A stretch of DNA of 64,000 nt from Enterococcus_E cecorum_C (GTDB lineage Bacteria > Bacillota > Bacilli > Lactobacillales > Enterococcaceae). The position numbers and the translations under genes were made by a program. The stretch is from contig NZ_JBQKFH010000010.1 in the NCBI RefSeq assembly GCF_052119425.1, positions 5,682 to 69,681 on the forward strand, given 5' to 3'. The notes beneath the pieces are model-generated. The model saw nothing but the letters and a program-made list of their open reading frames with translations. It was not told where the DNA came from and did no database searches. Shown piece by piece: positions 7,590 through 16,843 of the stretch; the stretch's first letter is position 1, and every line of letters starts with the position of its first letter.

Positions 7590-10500
7590 TTGTCTATCCA
7601 ACAAGAAAAATATCATATCTTACTTGAACAAATGAAATTATCACCTGAAATTTTGCAACATCCTTTAATCAAGCAAGGTCAGATGAAACAAGTCAAAGTC
7701 TTAAAAGCTGAACGTAAATGGCTGTTTTATCTACAGTTTGCGGAGATTTTACCTTTTGAACTTTATCATTCATTTGTGAGTCATTTAGAAGCGGCTTTTA
7801 AGAATATTGCAGAAGTTCAGTTATTTATTGAAGCTGAGAATACGCAATTTAATCAACAGTTATTGCAAGATTATTATTCCTTGGCACTTGTGAAGGCGCA
7901 ATGTGATACCCCAATGTTACAACAAGCTTTAAAGGGACAAAAACCAATTCTAAATGGGAATAAGATTTATTTATCGGTTAGTTCTGAATCCATTATGCCG
8001 TTATTAAATCAGCAATATTTGCCAAGAATTGAGAAAAACTATCAGCAGTTTGGTTTCCCTAGAATCCGTTTAAATTTACAATTGGATGCTGAATTAGCAA
8101 GTTTAGAACAACAAGCTTACGAAGAACATCAACAAGCTCAAGCGCAAATCATGATGGAAAATGCAGCTAAAGCCATCGCCAATCAAGAAAAACGCAAACA
8201 AGAAAAGGCTGAAGAGGGAGCAAGTTTTTCGGGACCTATTCAATTGGGACGTGAAATTAATCCGAGTGATGAAATTACGCCAATGGTTGAGATTGTTGAA
8301 GAAGAAAACCGTGTGCTCTTTGAAGGCTATATTTTTGATATTGAGATTCGCGAGTTGCGGTCAAAACGTTCCTTATTACAAATAAAAATTACTGACTATA
8401 CTTCTTCTTTCATTGTTAAACGTTTTTCAAATAATGATAAAGATGTAGAAATGTTTAATGCCCTGAAAAAAGGTATGTGGGTGAAAGCGCGCGGAAGTAT
8501 TCAAGAAGATAGTTTTTCTCATGAGTTAACGATGATGGCTCAAGATATATCTGAAGTGTCGCATGAAAGTAGAAAAGATTATGCGCCAGATGACCAAAAA
8601 CGAGTAGAATTACATCTACATTCGAATATGTCAACCATGGATGCGACCAATTCGATTACCGATTTAGTTACCCAAGCTGGAAAATGGGGACATAAAGCGA
8701 TTGCCATTACCGATCATGGAGGTGCCCAGGCTTTTCCTGAAGCCCACCAAGCAGGTAAAAAAGCTGGCGTAAAGATTATTTACGGAGTTGAAGCTAATAT
8801 AGTTGATGACCGCGTCGAAGTGGCTTATAATCCTGCACCAATCGAGTTAGAAGATGCTACTTATGTCGTGTTTGACGTGGAAACAACCGGACTTTCGGCT
8901 GTATATGATACGATTATTGAATTAGCGGCTGTTAAAATGCATAAGGGGAATATTATTGATACCTTTGATGAATTTATTGATCCAGGTCATCCGTTATCCA
9001 ATACGACAATTCAATTAACCGGGATTACTGACGATATGGTTCGCGGCTCTAAATCAGAAGCAGAAGTCCTACAGATGTTTAAAGAGTTTACCGGTGATGC
9101 GATTTTAGTAGCCCACAATGCTTCTTTTGATATTGGCTTTTTAAATACGAGCTATGATAAAAAAGGTATGCCGATTTCAACGAATCCAGTTATTGATACA
9201 TTGGAACTTGCGCGTTACTTGTATCCAGATTTCAAACGTTTTGGCTTAGGGGTTTTGACTAAGAAATTTAATGTTGGCTTAGAACATCATCACCGTGCTA
9301 TCTATGACTCTGAAGCAACGGCCCATCTTGCTTGGATTTTTATTAAAGAAGCGATGGAAAAGCATGATATGAAGTTACACCAAGATTTAAATCGTGGTGT
9401 TGGTGGCGAAAATGCTTATAAACTGGCGCGTCCTTTTCATGCGACAATCTTAGTGACGACCCAGGCTGGTTTGAAAAATTTATTCAAACTGATTTCTTTA
9501 TCTAATGTGAAATATTTCCATGATAAGGTGCCGCGAATTCCTCGTACGGAACTCACGCGATTAAGAGAAGGGTTGATTGTAGGGACTGGCTGTGATAAAG
9601 GGGAAGTCTTTGTCGCGATGATGCAAAAAGGTCGGGCTGCGGCAAAAGAACTGGCGCAATTCTATGATTTTATCGAAGTTATGCCTAAAGCTGTGTACGC
9701 CCCTTTGATTGAGCAAGAATTAGTCAAAAACGAAAAAGACCTTGAAGAAATTATCAAAAATCTGGTCGCTATTGGTGAAGAATTAGGTAAGCCTGTCGTA
9801 GCAACTGGGAATGTCCATTATTTAAATAAAGAAGATGCCATTTACCGCAAGATTTTGATTAACTCAATGGGACCAGGTAATCCATTAAATCGTCATACTT
9901 TACCAGATGTTCATTTTAGAACGACTGATGAAATGTTAACTGAGTTTCAATTTTTAGGAGCGGAAAAAGCCCAAGAGATTGTTGTGACGAATCCTAATTT
10001 GATTAATGAGCAGTGTGAAGTCGTCATTCCGGTCAAAGATGATTTATATACGCCAAAAATTCCTGGTTCAGAAGAAGAAATTACGGAGTTAAGTTATAAA
10101 CGGGCCAAAGAATTATACGGGGATCCACTACCTGAAATTGTTGAAAAGCGTTTAGAAAAAGAATTAAATTCGATTATCGGGAATGGATTTTCAGTGATTT
10201 ATTTGATTGCTCAAAAATTAGTGCATAAGAGTAATGAGGATGGCTATTTGGTTGGTTCCCGTGGTTCGGTGGGTTCGAGCTTTGTTGCGACGATGACGGG
10301 AATTACTGAGGTGAATCCCTTAGCACCTCATTATCATTGTCCAAATTGTCAGTATTCGGAGTTCTATGTTAATGGTGAATTTGGTTCTGGTTTTGATATG
10401 CCGGAAAAAGCCTGCCCAAAATGTGGTACTCGTTTGAAAAAAGATGGGCATGATATTCCGTTTGAGACTTTCTTAGGTTTCCACGGAGATAAGGTTCCCG

Positions 10501-11930
10501 ATATTGATTTGAACTTCTCGGGTGAATATCAACCCCAAGCGCATAACTATACTAAAGTCTTGTTTGGTGAAGACTATGTGTATCGCGCAGGAACGATTGG
10601 TACGGTAGCCGATAAGACAGCGTACGGATTTGTGAAAGGCTATGAGCGTGATAATGATCTTCACTATCGTAGTGCGGAAGTGGATCGTTTGGCTAAAGGA
10701 GCTACTGGTGTAAAACGTACGACTGGTCAGCACCCTGGTGGGATTATCGTTATTCCAGATTATATGGATGTGTATGATTTTACCCCTATTCAATATCCAG
10801 CTGACGATATCAATGCGGAATGGCGTACCACACACTTTGATTTCCACTCGATTCATGATAATATTTTAAAACTTGATATTCTAGGTCACGATGATCCTAC
10901 CGTGATTCGGATGTTACAAGATTTATCCGGTATTGAGCCGAAAACCATTCCGACAGATGACCCTGAAGTGATGAAGATTTTCCAAGGTCCGGAAGTATTA
11001 GGCGTTACCGAAGAGCAGATTGGTTCAAAAACAGGGACATTAGGGATTCCAGAATTTGGGACGCGTTTTGTTCGAGGCATGTTAGAACAAACCAAACCAA
11101 GTACATTTGCTGAGTTGCTGCAAATTTCGGGGCTATCACATGGTACCGATGTATGGTTAGGAAATGCTGAAGAACTGATTCGAAATGGTACCACAACGCT
11201 AGCCGATGTTATCGGTTGTCGTGATGATATCATGGTTTATTTGATGCATGCGGGTCTAGATAATGGTCTGGCCTTTAAGATTATGGAAAGTGTGCGTAAA
11301 GGTAAGGGGATTCCAGATGATTGGCAAGAGGAAATGCGTAAACAAGAAGTGCCAGAGTGGTATATTGAGTCTTGTTTGAAGATTAAATATATGTTCCCGA
11401 AAGCCCATGCTGCAGCTTATGTCTTAATGGCGTTACGGGTGGCTTACTTTAAGGTTTACTTCCCGATTCTTTATTATTGTGCTTATTTTTCTGTACGGGC
11501 CGATGATTTTGATTTGGTGGCGATGTCGCGAGGAAAAGCAGCAGTAAAAGCACGTATGGATGAAATTAATGAAAAAGGAATGGAAGCTTCAACCAAAGAA
11601 AAGAACTTGTTAACGGTCTTAGAATTGGCCAATGAAATGCTAGAACGCGGTTTTGAATTTGGGATGATTGATCTTTATAAATCAGATGCCGTGAACTTTG
11701 TCATTGACGGGAATAAGTTAATTGCGCCATTTCGAGCAGTGCCAAGTTTGGGAATTAACGTGGCCAAACAAATCGTCCAAGCACGTGAAGAAGGCGCGTT
11801 TTTATCCAAAGAAGACTTAGCCACTCGTGGTAAGGTTTCAAAAACTTTGATTGAATATATGTCTGAACATGGGGTACTTGATGGCCTACCTGAAGAAAAT
11901 CAACTTTCTTTATTTGATAATCTCTTTTAG
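7590..11930 (+). CDS. polC: DNA polymerase III PolC-type alpha subunit
   Basis: PolC is the main replicative polymerase of low-GC Gram-positives and carries its own proofreading exonuclease. Domains run in the usual order over 1446 residues: N-terminal region, OB-fold near 240-330, PHP domain starting at VELHLHSNMS near 340, DnaQ-like exonuclease inserted at about 420-590 (FDVETTG and VAHNASFDIGFL), the PolC zinc site (CPNCQ and CPKCG), and the polymerase core with catalytic aspartates in KVPDIDLNFSGE. TTG 7590 is preferred because AGAGGTG lies seven bases before it; GTG 7581 overlaps that site. It has its own promoter, so it is uncoupled from rseP and the proS-like gene. Confidence 0.97.
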   Translation: MSIQQEKYHILLEQMKLSPEILQHPLIKQGQMKQVKVLKAERKWLFYLQFAEILPFELYHSFVSHLEAAFKNIAEVQLFIEAENTQFNQQLLQDYYSLALVKAQCDTPMLQQALKGQKPILNGNKIYLSVSSESIMPLLNQQYLPRIEKNYQQFGFPRIRLNLQLDAELASLEQQAYEEHQQAQAQIMMENAAKAIANQEKRKQEKAEEGASFSGPIQLGREINPSDEITPMVEIVEEENRVLFEGYIFDIEIRELRSKRSLLQIKITDYTSSFIVKRFSNNDKDVEMFNALKKGMWVKARGSIQEDSFSHELTMMAQDISEVSHESRKDYAPDDQKRVELHLHSNMSTMDATNSITDLVTQAGKWGHKAIAITDHGGAQAFPEAHQAGKKAGVKIIYGVEANIVDDRVEVAYNPAPIELEDATYVVFDVETTGLSAVYDTIIELAAVKMHKGNIIDTFDEFIDPGHPLSNTTIQLTGITDDMVRGSKSEAEVLQMFKEFTGDAILVAHNASFDIGFLNTSYDKKGMPISTNPVIDTLELARYLYPDFKRFGLGVLTKKFNVGLEHHHRAIYDSEATAHLAWIFIKEAMEKHDMKLHQDLNRGVGGENAYKLARPFHATILVTTQAGLKNLFKLISLSNVKYFHDKVPRIPRTELTRLREGLIVGTGCDKGEVFVAMMQKGRAAAKELAQFYDFIEVMPKAVYAPLIEQELVKNEKDLEEIIKNLVAIGEELGKPVVATGNVHYLNKEDAIYRKILINSMGPGNPLNRHTLPDVHFRTTDEMLTEFQFLGAEKAQEIVVTNPNLINEQCEVVIPVKDDLYTPKIPGSEEEITELSYKRAKELYGDPLPEIVEKRLEKELNSIIGNGFSVIYLIAQKLVHKSNEDGYLVGSRGSVGSSFVATMTGITEVNPLAPHYHCPNCQYSEFYVNGEFGSGFDMPEKACPKCGTRLKKDGHDIPFETFLGFHGDKVPDIDLNFSGEYQPQAHNYTKVLFGEDYVYRAGTIGTVADKTAYGFVKGYERDNDLHYRSAEVDRLAKGATGVKRTTGQHPGGIIVIPDYMDVYDFTPIQYPADDINAEWRTTHFDFHSIHDNILKLDILGHDDPTVIRMLQDLSGIEPKTIPTDDPEVMKIFQGPEVLGVTEEQIGSKTGTLGIPEFGTRFVRGMLEQTKPSTFAELLQISGLSHGTDVWLGNAEELIRNGTTTLADVIGCRDDIMVYLMHAGLDNGLAFKIMESVRKGKGIPDDWQEEMRKQEVPEWYIESCLKIKYMFPKAHAAAYVLMALRVAYFKVYFPILYYCAYFSVRADDFDLVAMSRGKAAVKARMDEINEKGMEASTKEKNLLTVLELANEMLERGFEFGMIDLYKSDAVNFVIDGNKLIAPFRAVPSLGINVAKQIVQAREEGAFLSKEDLATRGKVSKTLIEYMSEHGVLDGLPEENQLSLFDNLF

Positions 11931-11941
11931 GAGGAATCTTT

Positions 11942-12574
11942 ATGTTGCAAAAAATTGACTTAGCTACTTGGCCTCGACGCGAAGTTTTTACCTTTTTTTC
12001 TCAAATGTCCAATCCTTTTTACATGGTGAGCTTTAAGCAAGAGGTGACAAACTTAGTAAAATATTGTAAAGAGTCGCAACTATCTTTTTACTATGCTTTG
12101 ATTTATCTTACTTGCCAAGCGATGAATGAGATAGAAAATTTTCGCTATTTCTTAAAAGAGGAAGAGGTCTATCTATTTTCTGAACGGATTCCTAGTTTTG
12201 CCGATTTGAAAAAAGGTAGTGAGCAATTTCATATTGTAACGATGGACTTAAAAGCAGATTTACGCGATTTTTGTCAGCAAGCTAAGGTCCAATCAAGTCA
12301 GCAAGCAACTTTTATTGAACCTTATGCTGAAGAAAACTTGATTTACTATTCATGTTTGCCATGGCTTGATTTGACAGCCTTAACCAATGAGCGTGATTTA
12401 GCGAATCCTAAGGCAAAAGATGACAATATCCCACGAATTAGCTGGGGAAAATATACCAAAAATCAGGACAAAATTGAATTAGTGATCTCATTGGAAGTCA
12501 ACCATCGCTTTGTAGACGGCTTACATGTTGGTCGTTTTGCTGAAAAATTGACACAAATGATTGAAAACTTATAA
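11942..12574 (+). CDS. CatA-like O-acetyltransferase, chloramphenicol acetyltransferase family
   Basis: The 210-residue protein follows polC by 11 bases with a perfect AGGAGG. Its fold family is shown by the C-terminal motif VNHRFVDGLHVGRF, which matches the CAT active site HHxxxDG with the catalytic histidine (H188) and structural aspartate (D192) kept; the first histidine is replaced by asparagine. Chromosomal proteins of this family are widespread in Firmicutes and many are not shown to act on chloramphenicol, so resistance should not be assumed. The natural acyl acceptor is unknown. It probably shares the polC transcript and ends at a shared bidirectional terminator. Confidence 0.82.
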   Translation: MLQKIDLATWPRREVFTFFSQMSNPFYMVSFKQEVTNLVKYCKESQLSFYYALIYLTCQAMNEIENFRYFLKEEEVYLFSERIPSFADLKKGSEQFHIVTMDLKADLRDFCQQAKVQSSQQATFIEPYAEENLIYYSCLPWLDLTALTNERDLANPKAKDDNIPRISWGKYTKNQDKIELVISLEVNHRFVDGLHVGRFAEKLTQMIENL

Positions 12575-12577
12575 TAT

Positions 12578-12618
12578 AAAAGGATGAGAGCTGCACAATG
12601 GCGGTTCTCATCCTTTTC
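12578..12618. terminator. Bidirectional terminator between converging genes
   Basis: AAAAGGATGAGAG pairs with CTCATCCTTTT, A-rich on one flank and T-rich on the other, so it can serve both the CAT-like gene and the converging methyltransferase gene. Confidence 0.85.
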
Positions 12619-12621
12619 TTC

Positions 12622-13992
12622 TTATTTTAAGGTTAATTTGCAGACGACTTCACATCTTGCCGTATGGGGAAACATGTCCACGGATTGCAGATATTCGACG
12701 CGGTATTTCTGACTGAGTGTGACTAAATTTTTCGCTAAGGTCGATACATTACAAGAGACATAAACGAGCTGTTGACTAGGATATTTTAAAAGTGCAGCTA
12801 ATAATTGATCATCTAATCCTGTTCTTGGCGGATCGACAATAATGACATCTGCACGAAATCCTTCAGCTAACCATTTAGGGAGTAAATCTTCAGCTGTTCC
12901 GACTTCATAATGGGTATTTGCTACTCCGAGGCGTTGGGCGTTTTTCTTAGCATCTTCAATTGCGCTTGGGATAATATCCATGCCACGAACTTCTTTGGCT
13001 TGTTTGGCTATACTTAGACCAATTGTACCTACCCCACAGTAAGCATCTACTACGCTTTCGTTTCCTGTAAGCGTGCAGGCTTTGATTGCTTCATCATACA
13101 AAATTTTTGTTTGTGTAGGATTTAATTGGAAAAAGGCTCTAGCAGATAAATCAAAGACCACTTCATTGATTTGCTCGGTAATCGCTTCTTTTCCTGCTAA
13201 ATGAATCGTTTCATCGCCCATGACAAGTGATGTTTGCTTGGCTTGGATATTTTGCATGATAGACACCACTTCAGGACATTGACTTTGAATCAGACGCAAA
13301 AGACTATTTAAGTTAGGAATTTGGCGTTTGACTGAAATTAAGACTAATTGGACTTCACCAGTTTCAATCCCCACGCGTACCATCAAGGTTTTCAATATAC
13401 CTGTCTTTTTCTTTTCGTTATAGATAGGAATTTGATAACGATTCAACAGACGTACAACGGTATTTAATACTTTTTGCGTTGTTTCTTCTTGTACTAGGCA
13501 ATTTTCGATAGCAACTAACTGATGTGAATTTTCTTTATAGAGACCGGCTTCGATTTTTTTCAATTTTGGATTAAAACCTAACTGAAACTGGGCTTTATTG
13601 CGGTAGTGCCAAGGATTTTGCATGCCAATCGTTGGACGTAATTCATAATTTTGATAGCCCGTGGGTTTGAATTTTTCTAGTGCTTGTTTGAGTAAATCGC
13701 GTTTGAAATCAAGTTGGGCCTGATAATTTAAATGCATCAACTGACAGCCACCGCATGCATCATAATAGGCACAGGCTGGCTGTACGCGGTCTTTGCTAGG
13801 CTTTAATATTTTGATGATTTTCGCATAGGCATACTTAGGTGTTGCTTTTGTCACTTGTACGAGTACTTCTTCGTCAGGTAGCGCGTTGGCAACAAATATA
13901 ATCATTTTTTGGTGATAGCCGATTCCTTCTCCGTTAATGCCGAGACGTTTGATTTTGATTTGAAATTTTTGCTTTTCTCTAAGTTGAACCAT
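12622..13992 (-). CDS. rlmD: 23S rRNA (uracil-C5)-methyltransferase, RlmD/RlmCD family
   Basis: This 456-residue TrmA/RumA family enzyme makes 5-methyluridine in 23S rRNA from S-adenosylmethionine. An N-terminal TRAM domain covers roughly residues 1-65. Iron-sulfur cysteines are seen in ACAYYDACGGCQ and ENCLVQ. The methyltransferase core has VVDAYCGVGTIGL, then DPPRTGLD, and the nucleophile cysteine in VYVSCNVSTLAKNL. Gram-positive members often modify both U747 and U1939, so RlmCD may be the better name. The ATG has AGGAAAAGGA upstream. It is transcribed divergently from recX. Confidence 0.92.
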   Translation of the reverse strand: MVQLREKQKFQIKIKRLGINGEGIGYHQKMIIFVANALPDEEVLVQVTKATPKYAYAKIIKILKPSKDRVQPACAYYDACGGCQLMHLNYQAQLDFKRDLLKQALEKFKPTGYQNYELRPTIGMQNPWHYRNKAQFQLGFNPKLKKIEAGLYKENSHQLVAIENCLVQEETTQKVLNTVVRLLNRYQIPIYNEKKKTGILKTLMVRVGIETGEVQLVLISVKRQIPNLNSLLRLIQSQCPEVVSIMQNIQAKQTSLVMGDETIHLAGKEAITEQINEVVFDLSARAFFQLNPTQTKILYDEAIKACTLTGNESVVDAYCGVGTIGLSIAKQAKEVRGMDIIPSAIEDAKKNAQRLGVANTHYEVGTAEDLLPKWLAEGFRADVIIVDPPRTGLDDQLLAALLKYPSQQLVYVSCNVSTLAKNLVTLSQKYRVEYLQSVDMFPHTARCEVVCKLTLK

Positions 13993-14083
13993 GTCCTTTT
14001 CCTTTCACATTTGCTAGTAACATCATAACGCATATGCTAAGTTTTTTTCAACAGTTCAGATAGATTATTATTTTAGTGAGATA

Positions 14084-14092
14084 TGTTACAAT
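14084..14092 (+). promoter_or_regulatory. Extended -10 promoter for recX-mutY
   Basis: TGTTACAAT gives a TG-extended -10, 30 bases before recX. The -35 region is AT-rich and not clear. Confidence 0.5.
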
Positions 14093-14121
14093 AATAAAAG
14101 TACGCGAAAGGACTGATAGGA

Positions 14122-14913
14122 ATGATTATTCAAAAAATGACGCAAAAAAAGGCGAAAAGTTATGAAATTACGCTTGATGATCAACGGACTTTTATCGTAT
14201 CTGAAGACGTCTTGGTGAAATTTCGCTTATTAAAGGGAAAAGAAGTCGATGAGTCATTGTTAGCCGAAATCAAAAAGGCAAGTGCATATGATATCGGTTT
14301 GCATCAGGCTTTAAATTATTTAAGTTATCAATTACGTACTGAAAATGAAATCGCAACCTATCTGAAAGAGAAAGAAATTGGCGCTGAAGATATCCAAAAA
14401 ATTTGTCAGTATCTAAAAAATCAGCGTTTGATTGATGATGTGCAATATGCGAAAAGTTATTTGCAAACGGCTTTACGCTTAAATGATAAGGGACCTACAG
14501 TGATTGCGAATAAATTAAAGGCAAAAGGAATTGCGGATAATATTATTGAGGAAGTCTTGCCTCTTTATACGAAAGAGCAGCAAATAGAGATTGCCAAAAA
14601 AGCGGCCGAAAAAATGTTAAAACGCCAAAGCAATCAAAGCCACTATCAAATCCTACAAAAGTGTAAATTATCTTTGGTGCAAAAAGGGTTTAGCTATGCA
14701 GTGGTGGATGAGGCGATGCAACAAATTGAATTAGAAGTCGATGAAGAAGCAGAGTACGCCAAATTAGTGAAAGAGGCAGAAAAAATCATTCATCGTATCA
14801 AAGGGAAAAATGATTATGAGAAAAAGCAAAAATTTAAACAAAAACTTTATCAAAAAGGTTTTGACCTAAGTTTGATTCAACAATATATCGATGAGGAATG
14901 GCTAGATGAATAA
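14122..14913 (+). CDS. recX: Recombination regulator RecX
   Basis: RecX limits RecA filament activity. The 263-residue protein is alpha-helical and charged, with the three-helix repeat pattern of RecX: ALNYLSYQLRTENEIATYL, then RLIDDVQYAKSYL and LNDKGPTVIANKLKAKGI. Length is typical for the long Firmicute form. Start ATG 14122 has AAAGGA and AGGA upstream. The stop overlaps the mutY start by eight bases, which implies translational coupling between two genome-maintenance genes. No recA is nearby. Confidence 0.92.
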   Translation: MIIQKMTQKKAKSYEITLDDQRTFIVSEDVLVKFRLLKGKEVDESLLAEIKKASAYDIGLHQALNYLSYQLRTENEIATYLKEKEIGAEDIQKICQYLKNQRLIDDVQYAKSYLQTALRLNDKGPTVIANKLKAKGIADNIIEEVLPLYTKEQQIEIAKKAAEKMLKRQSNQSHYQILQKCKLSLVQKGFSYAVVDEAMQQIELEVDEEAEYAKLVKEAEKIIHRIKGKNDYEKKQKFKQKLYQKGFDLSLIQQYIDEEWLDE

Positions 14914-16135
14914 TACTTTTGAACAACTTTCGACAAATGAAGTCGCACAATTACAAAAAAATTTTTTAGACTGGTATTTTATGCATGCTCGAAATTTGCC
15001 TTGGCGTGAAAATACTGATCCGTATCGCATTTGGATTTCTGAAATTATGTTACAACAGACTCGGGTGGATACGGTCATTGATTATTTTCATCGTTTTATG
15101 CAAACTTTCCCAACAATAAAAGATTTAGCTCATGCAGATGATGAAAAACTTTTAAAAGTCTGGGAAGGATTAGGCTATTATTCCAGAGCTCGTAATTTAA
15201 AAGTAGCCGCCAATCAAATTATGGATGAATATGATGGAAAATTTCCCCAAACGCCTACTGAGATTAGTAAGTTAAAGGGGATAGGACCGTATACTACCGG
15301 GGCGATTAGTAGTATTGCCTTTCATCTACCTGAACCAGCCATTGATGGAAATGTGATGCGGGTGGTGAGTCGACTCTTTTTAATCAAGGAAGATATTGCT
15401 AAAGCGAGTAGTCGGAAAGTTTTTGATCAAGCAGTGAGAAAAATAATCCCAGAAAGATATCCCGGTGAATTTAACCAAGCCTTTATGGACCTGGGTTCTA
15501 GTATCTGTACACCGACAAGTCCGAAGTGTACTGAATGTCCTTTAAGCAGTTTTTGTCTTTCTAAGCAAGAAGGTCTTCAAGAACAGTTTCCAGTGAAAAG
15601 CAAAAAAGCCAAGCCTAAGGATCAATATTTTGTAGCCTTTGCCCTTGAAAACACGAAAGACGCCTATTTATTAGAGAAAAGAGCAGCAGGCAGACTTTTA
15701 AAAGATATGCTTCATTTTCCAATTGTCGAAATAGCGCAAGAAGAATACAAAAATCTTTTAAAAAACTTTTCAGAAGAACCGTTTGATTTCAAGCAACCTT
15801 TTGTACAACCTACGCTCTTTGATGAGGATACACTTGTTGCTGAGCATCAAACTAGCTTTAAGCTACTTCCACGTTCACAAACGATACAAACCCTGTTTTC
15901 TAAATCCAAATTACCCTTTAATCAAGCAAAAATTTTGTGGAATCCAGCTCATTTAGGAGAGATTACACACATATTTACGCATTTAAAGTGGCATATTCTA
16001 TTATTTGAAGGTAAGCTCATGGAAACTACTGCAAATGATGATTTTTATACGATGCAGCAAATGAAAGAATTGCCACTGCCCAAAATGCAGCATAAATTAT
16101 TAAATAAAATGTACAAACTTAAAAAAGATTTCTAG
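14906..16135 (+). CDS. mutY: Adenine DNA glycosylase MutY
   Basis: MutY removes adenine mispaired with 8-oxoguanine. The helix-hairpin-helix and active-site region reads LKGIGPYTTGAISSIAF followed by PAIDGNVMRVVSR, with the catalytic aspartate of IDGNV; the adenine-contacting WISEIMLQQT is at residues 47-56. The four iron-sulfur cysteines are in SICTPTSPKCTECPLSSFC. A C-terminal NUDIX-like domain (about 245-400) recognises 8-oxoG. The 409-residue length is slightly above average. It overlaps recX by eight bases and is the last gene of that operon; I see no strong terminator after it. Confidence 0.95.
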   Translation: MNNTFEQLSTNEVAQLQKNFLDWYFMHARNLPWRENTDPYRIWISEIMLQQTRVDTVIDYFHRFMQTFPTIKDLAHADDEKLLKVWEGLGYYSRARNLKVAANQIMDEYDGKFPQTPTEISKLKGIGPYTTGAISSIAFHLPEPAIDGNVMRVVSRLFLIKEDIAKASSRKVFDQAVRKIIPERYPGEFNQAFMDLGSSICTPTSPKCTECPLSSFCLSKQEGLQEQFPVKSKKAKPKDQYFVAFALENTKDAYLLEKRAAGRLLKDMLHFPIVEIAQEEYKNLLKNFSEEPFDFKQPFVQPTLFDEDTLVAEHQTSFKLLPRSQTIQTLFSKSKLPFNQAKILWNPAHLGEITHIFTHLKWHILLFEGKLMETTANDDFYTMQQMKELPLPKMQHKLLNKMYKLKKDF

Positions 16136-16152
16136 CCATTTACGCAAATTAT

Positions 16153-16161
16153 TGCTATAAT
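16153..16161 (+). promoter_or_regulatory. Extended -10 promoter for the Ntdp-family gene
   Basis: TGCTATAAT lies 65 bases before the ATG. The same TGC-TATAAT arrangement occurs before polC. Confidence 0.55.
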
Positions 16162-16225
16162 GATTTTGACGTAGGTGGATAACACCCGAACAAATGCACA
16201 AAAAGCTGCTGAGGGAAGGGTTAAG

Positions 16226-16759
16226 ATGCGAATACCAAAAGAAGGTGAGTTTGTCAGCATTCAAAGCTACAAACATGACGGCAAATTGCATCGAACGTGG
16301 CGTGATACAATGGTATTGAAGACTAGTGAGCATTCAATTATCGGCGTAAATGACCATACCCTTGTGACTGAATCAGATGGCCGGCGTTGGGTAACCAGAG
16401 AGCCAGCCATTGTGTATTTTCATAAGAAGTATTGGTTCAATATAATAGCAATGATTAGAGAAAAGGGAGTGTCATATTATTGCAATTTGGCTTCACCATT
16501 CCTTTTAGATGAGGAAGCGTTGAAGTATATTGATTATGATTTGGATATTAAAGTTTTTCCTGATGGAGAGAAACGCTTGTTAGATGTGGATGAATATGAA
16601 TTACATAGTAAGATTATGCATTATCCACAAGACATTGATTTTATCTTAAAGGAAAATGTCAAAATTTTAGTTGATTGGATTAATAATGGTAAAGGTCCCT
16701 TCTCAGATAGCTACGTCGATATTTGGTATAACCGCTACAAGCAATTGTCGCAAAAATGA
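16226..16759 (+). CDS. Nucleoside tri-/diphosphatase, DUF402 (Ntdp) family
   Basis: The 177-residue protein matches the DUF402 family, whose Staphylococcus aureus member hydrolyses nucleoside tri- and diphosphates. Conserved parts are the start MRIPKEGEFVSIQSYKHDG, the WVTREPAIVYF strand and YIDYDLDIKVFPDGE, which supplies metal-binding acids. ATG 16226 is preferred over an in-frame ATG at 16175 because GGGAAGGG precedes it and the homologous N-terminus starts here. It is monocistronic, with its own promoter and terminator. The cellular substrate is unknown. Confidence 0.88.
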   Translation: MRIPKEGEFVSIQSYKHDGKLHRTWRDTMVLKTSEHSIIGVNDHTLVTESDGRRWVTREPAIVYFHKKYWFNIIAMIREKGVSYYCNLASPFLLDEEALKYIDYDLDIKVFPDGEKRLLDVDEYELHSKIMHYPQDIDFILKENVKILVDWINNGKGPFSDSYVDIWYNRYKQLSQK

Positions 16760-16767
16760 TGAAAAAA

Positions 16768-16799
16768 AGATGGGTAATTATTTTACTCATCTTTTTTTT
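16768..16799 (+). terminator. Rho-independent terminator after Ntdp-family gene
   Basis: AGATGGGTAA pairs with TTACTCATCT and is followed by eight T residues. Confidence 0.88.
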
Positions 16800-16843
16800 G
16801 CCGACAAAATCAGTTATAATATTGAAAAAAAGGGAGGTAAACC

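Noticed and set aside
10473..10856. 127-codon minus-strand frame inside polC
   Set aside because: It is antisense to the catalytic core of PolC and has no start signals.
11942..12574. Chloramphenicol resistance gene
   Set aside because: The product shares the CAT fold and active site, but the housekeeping location and divergent sequence do not support a resistance claim.
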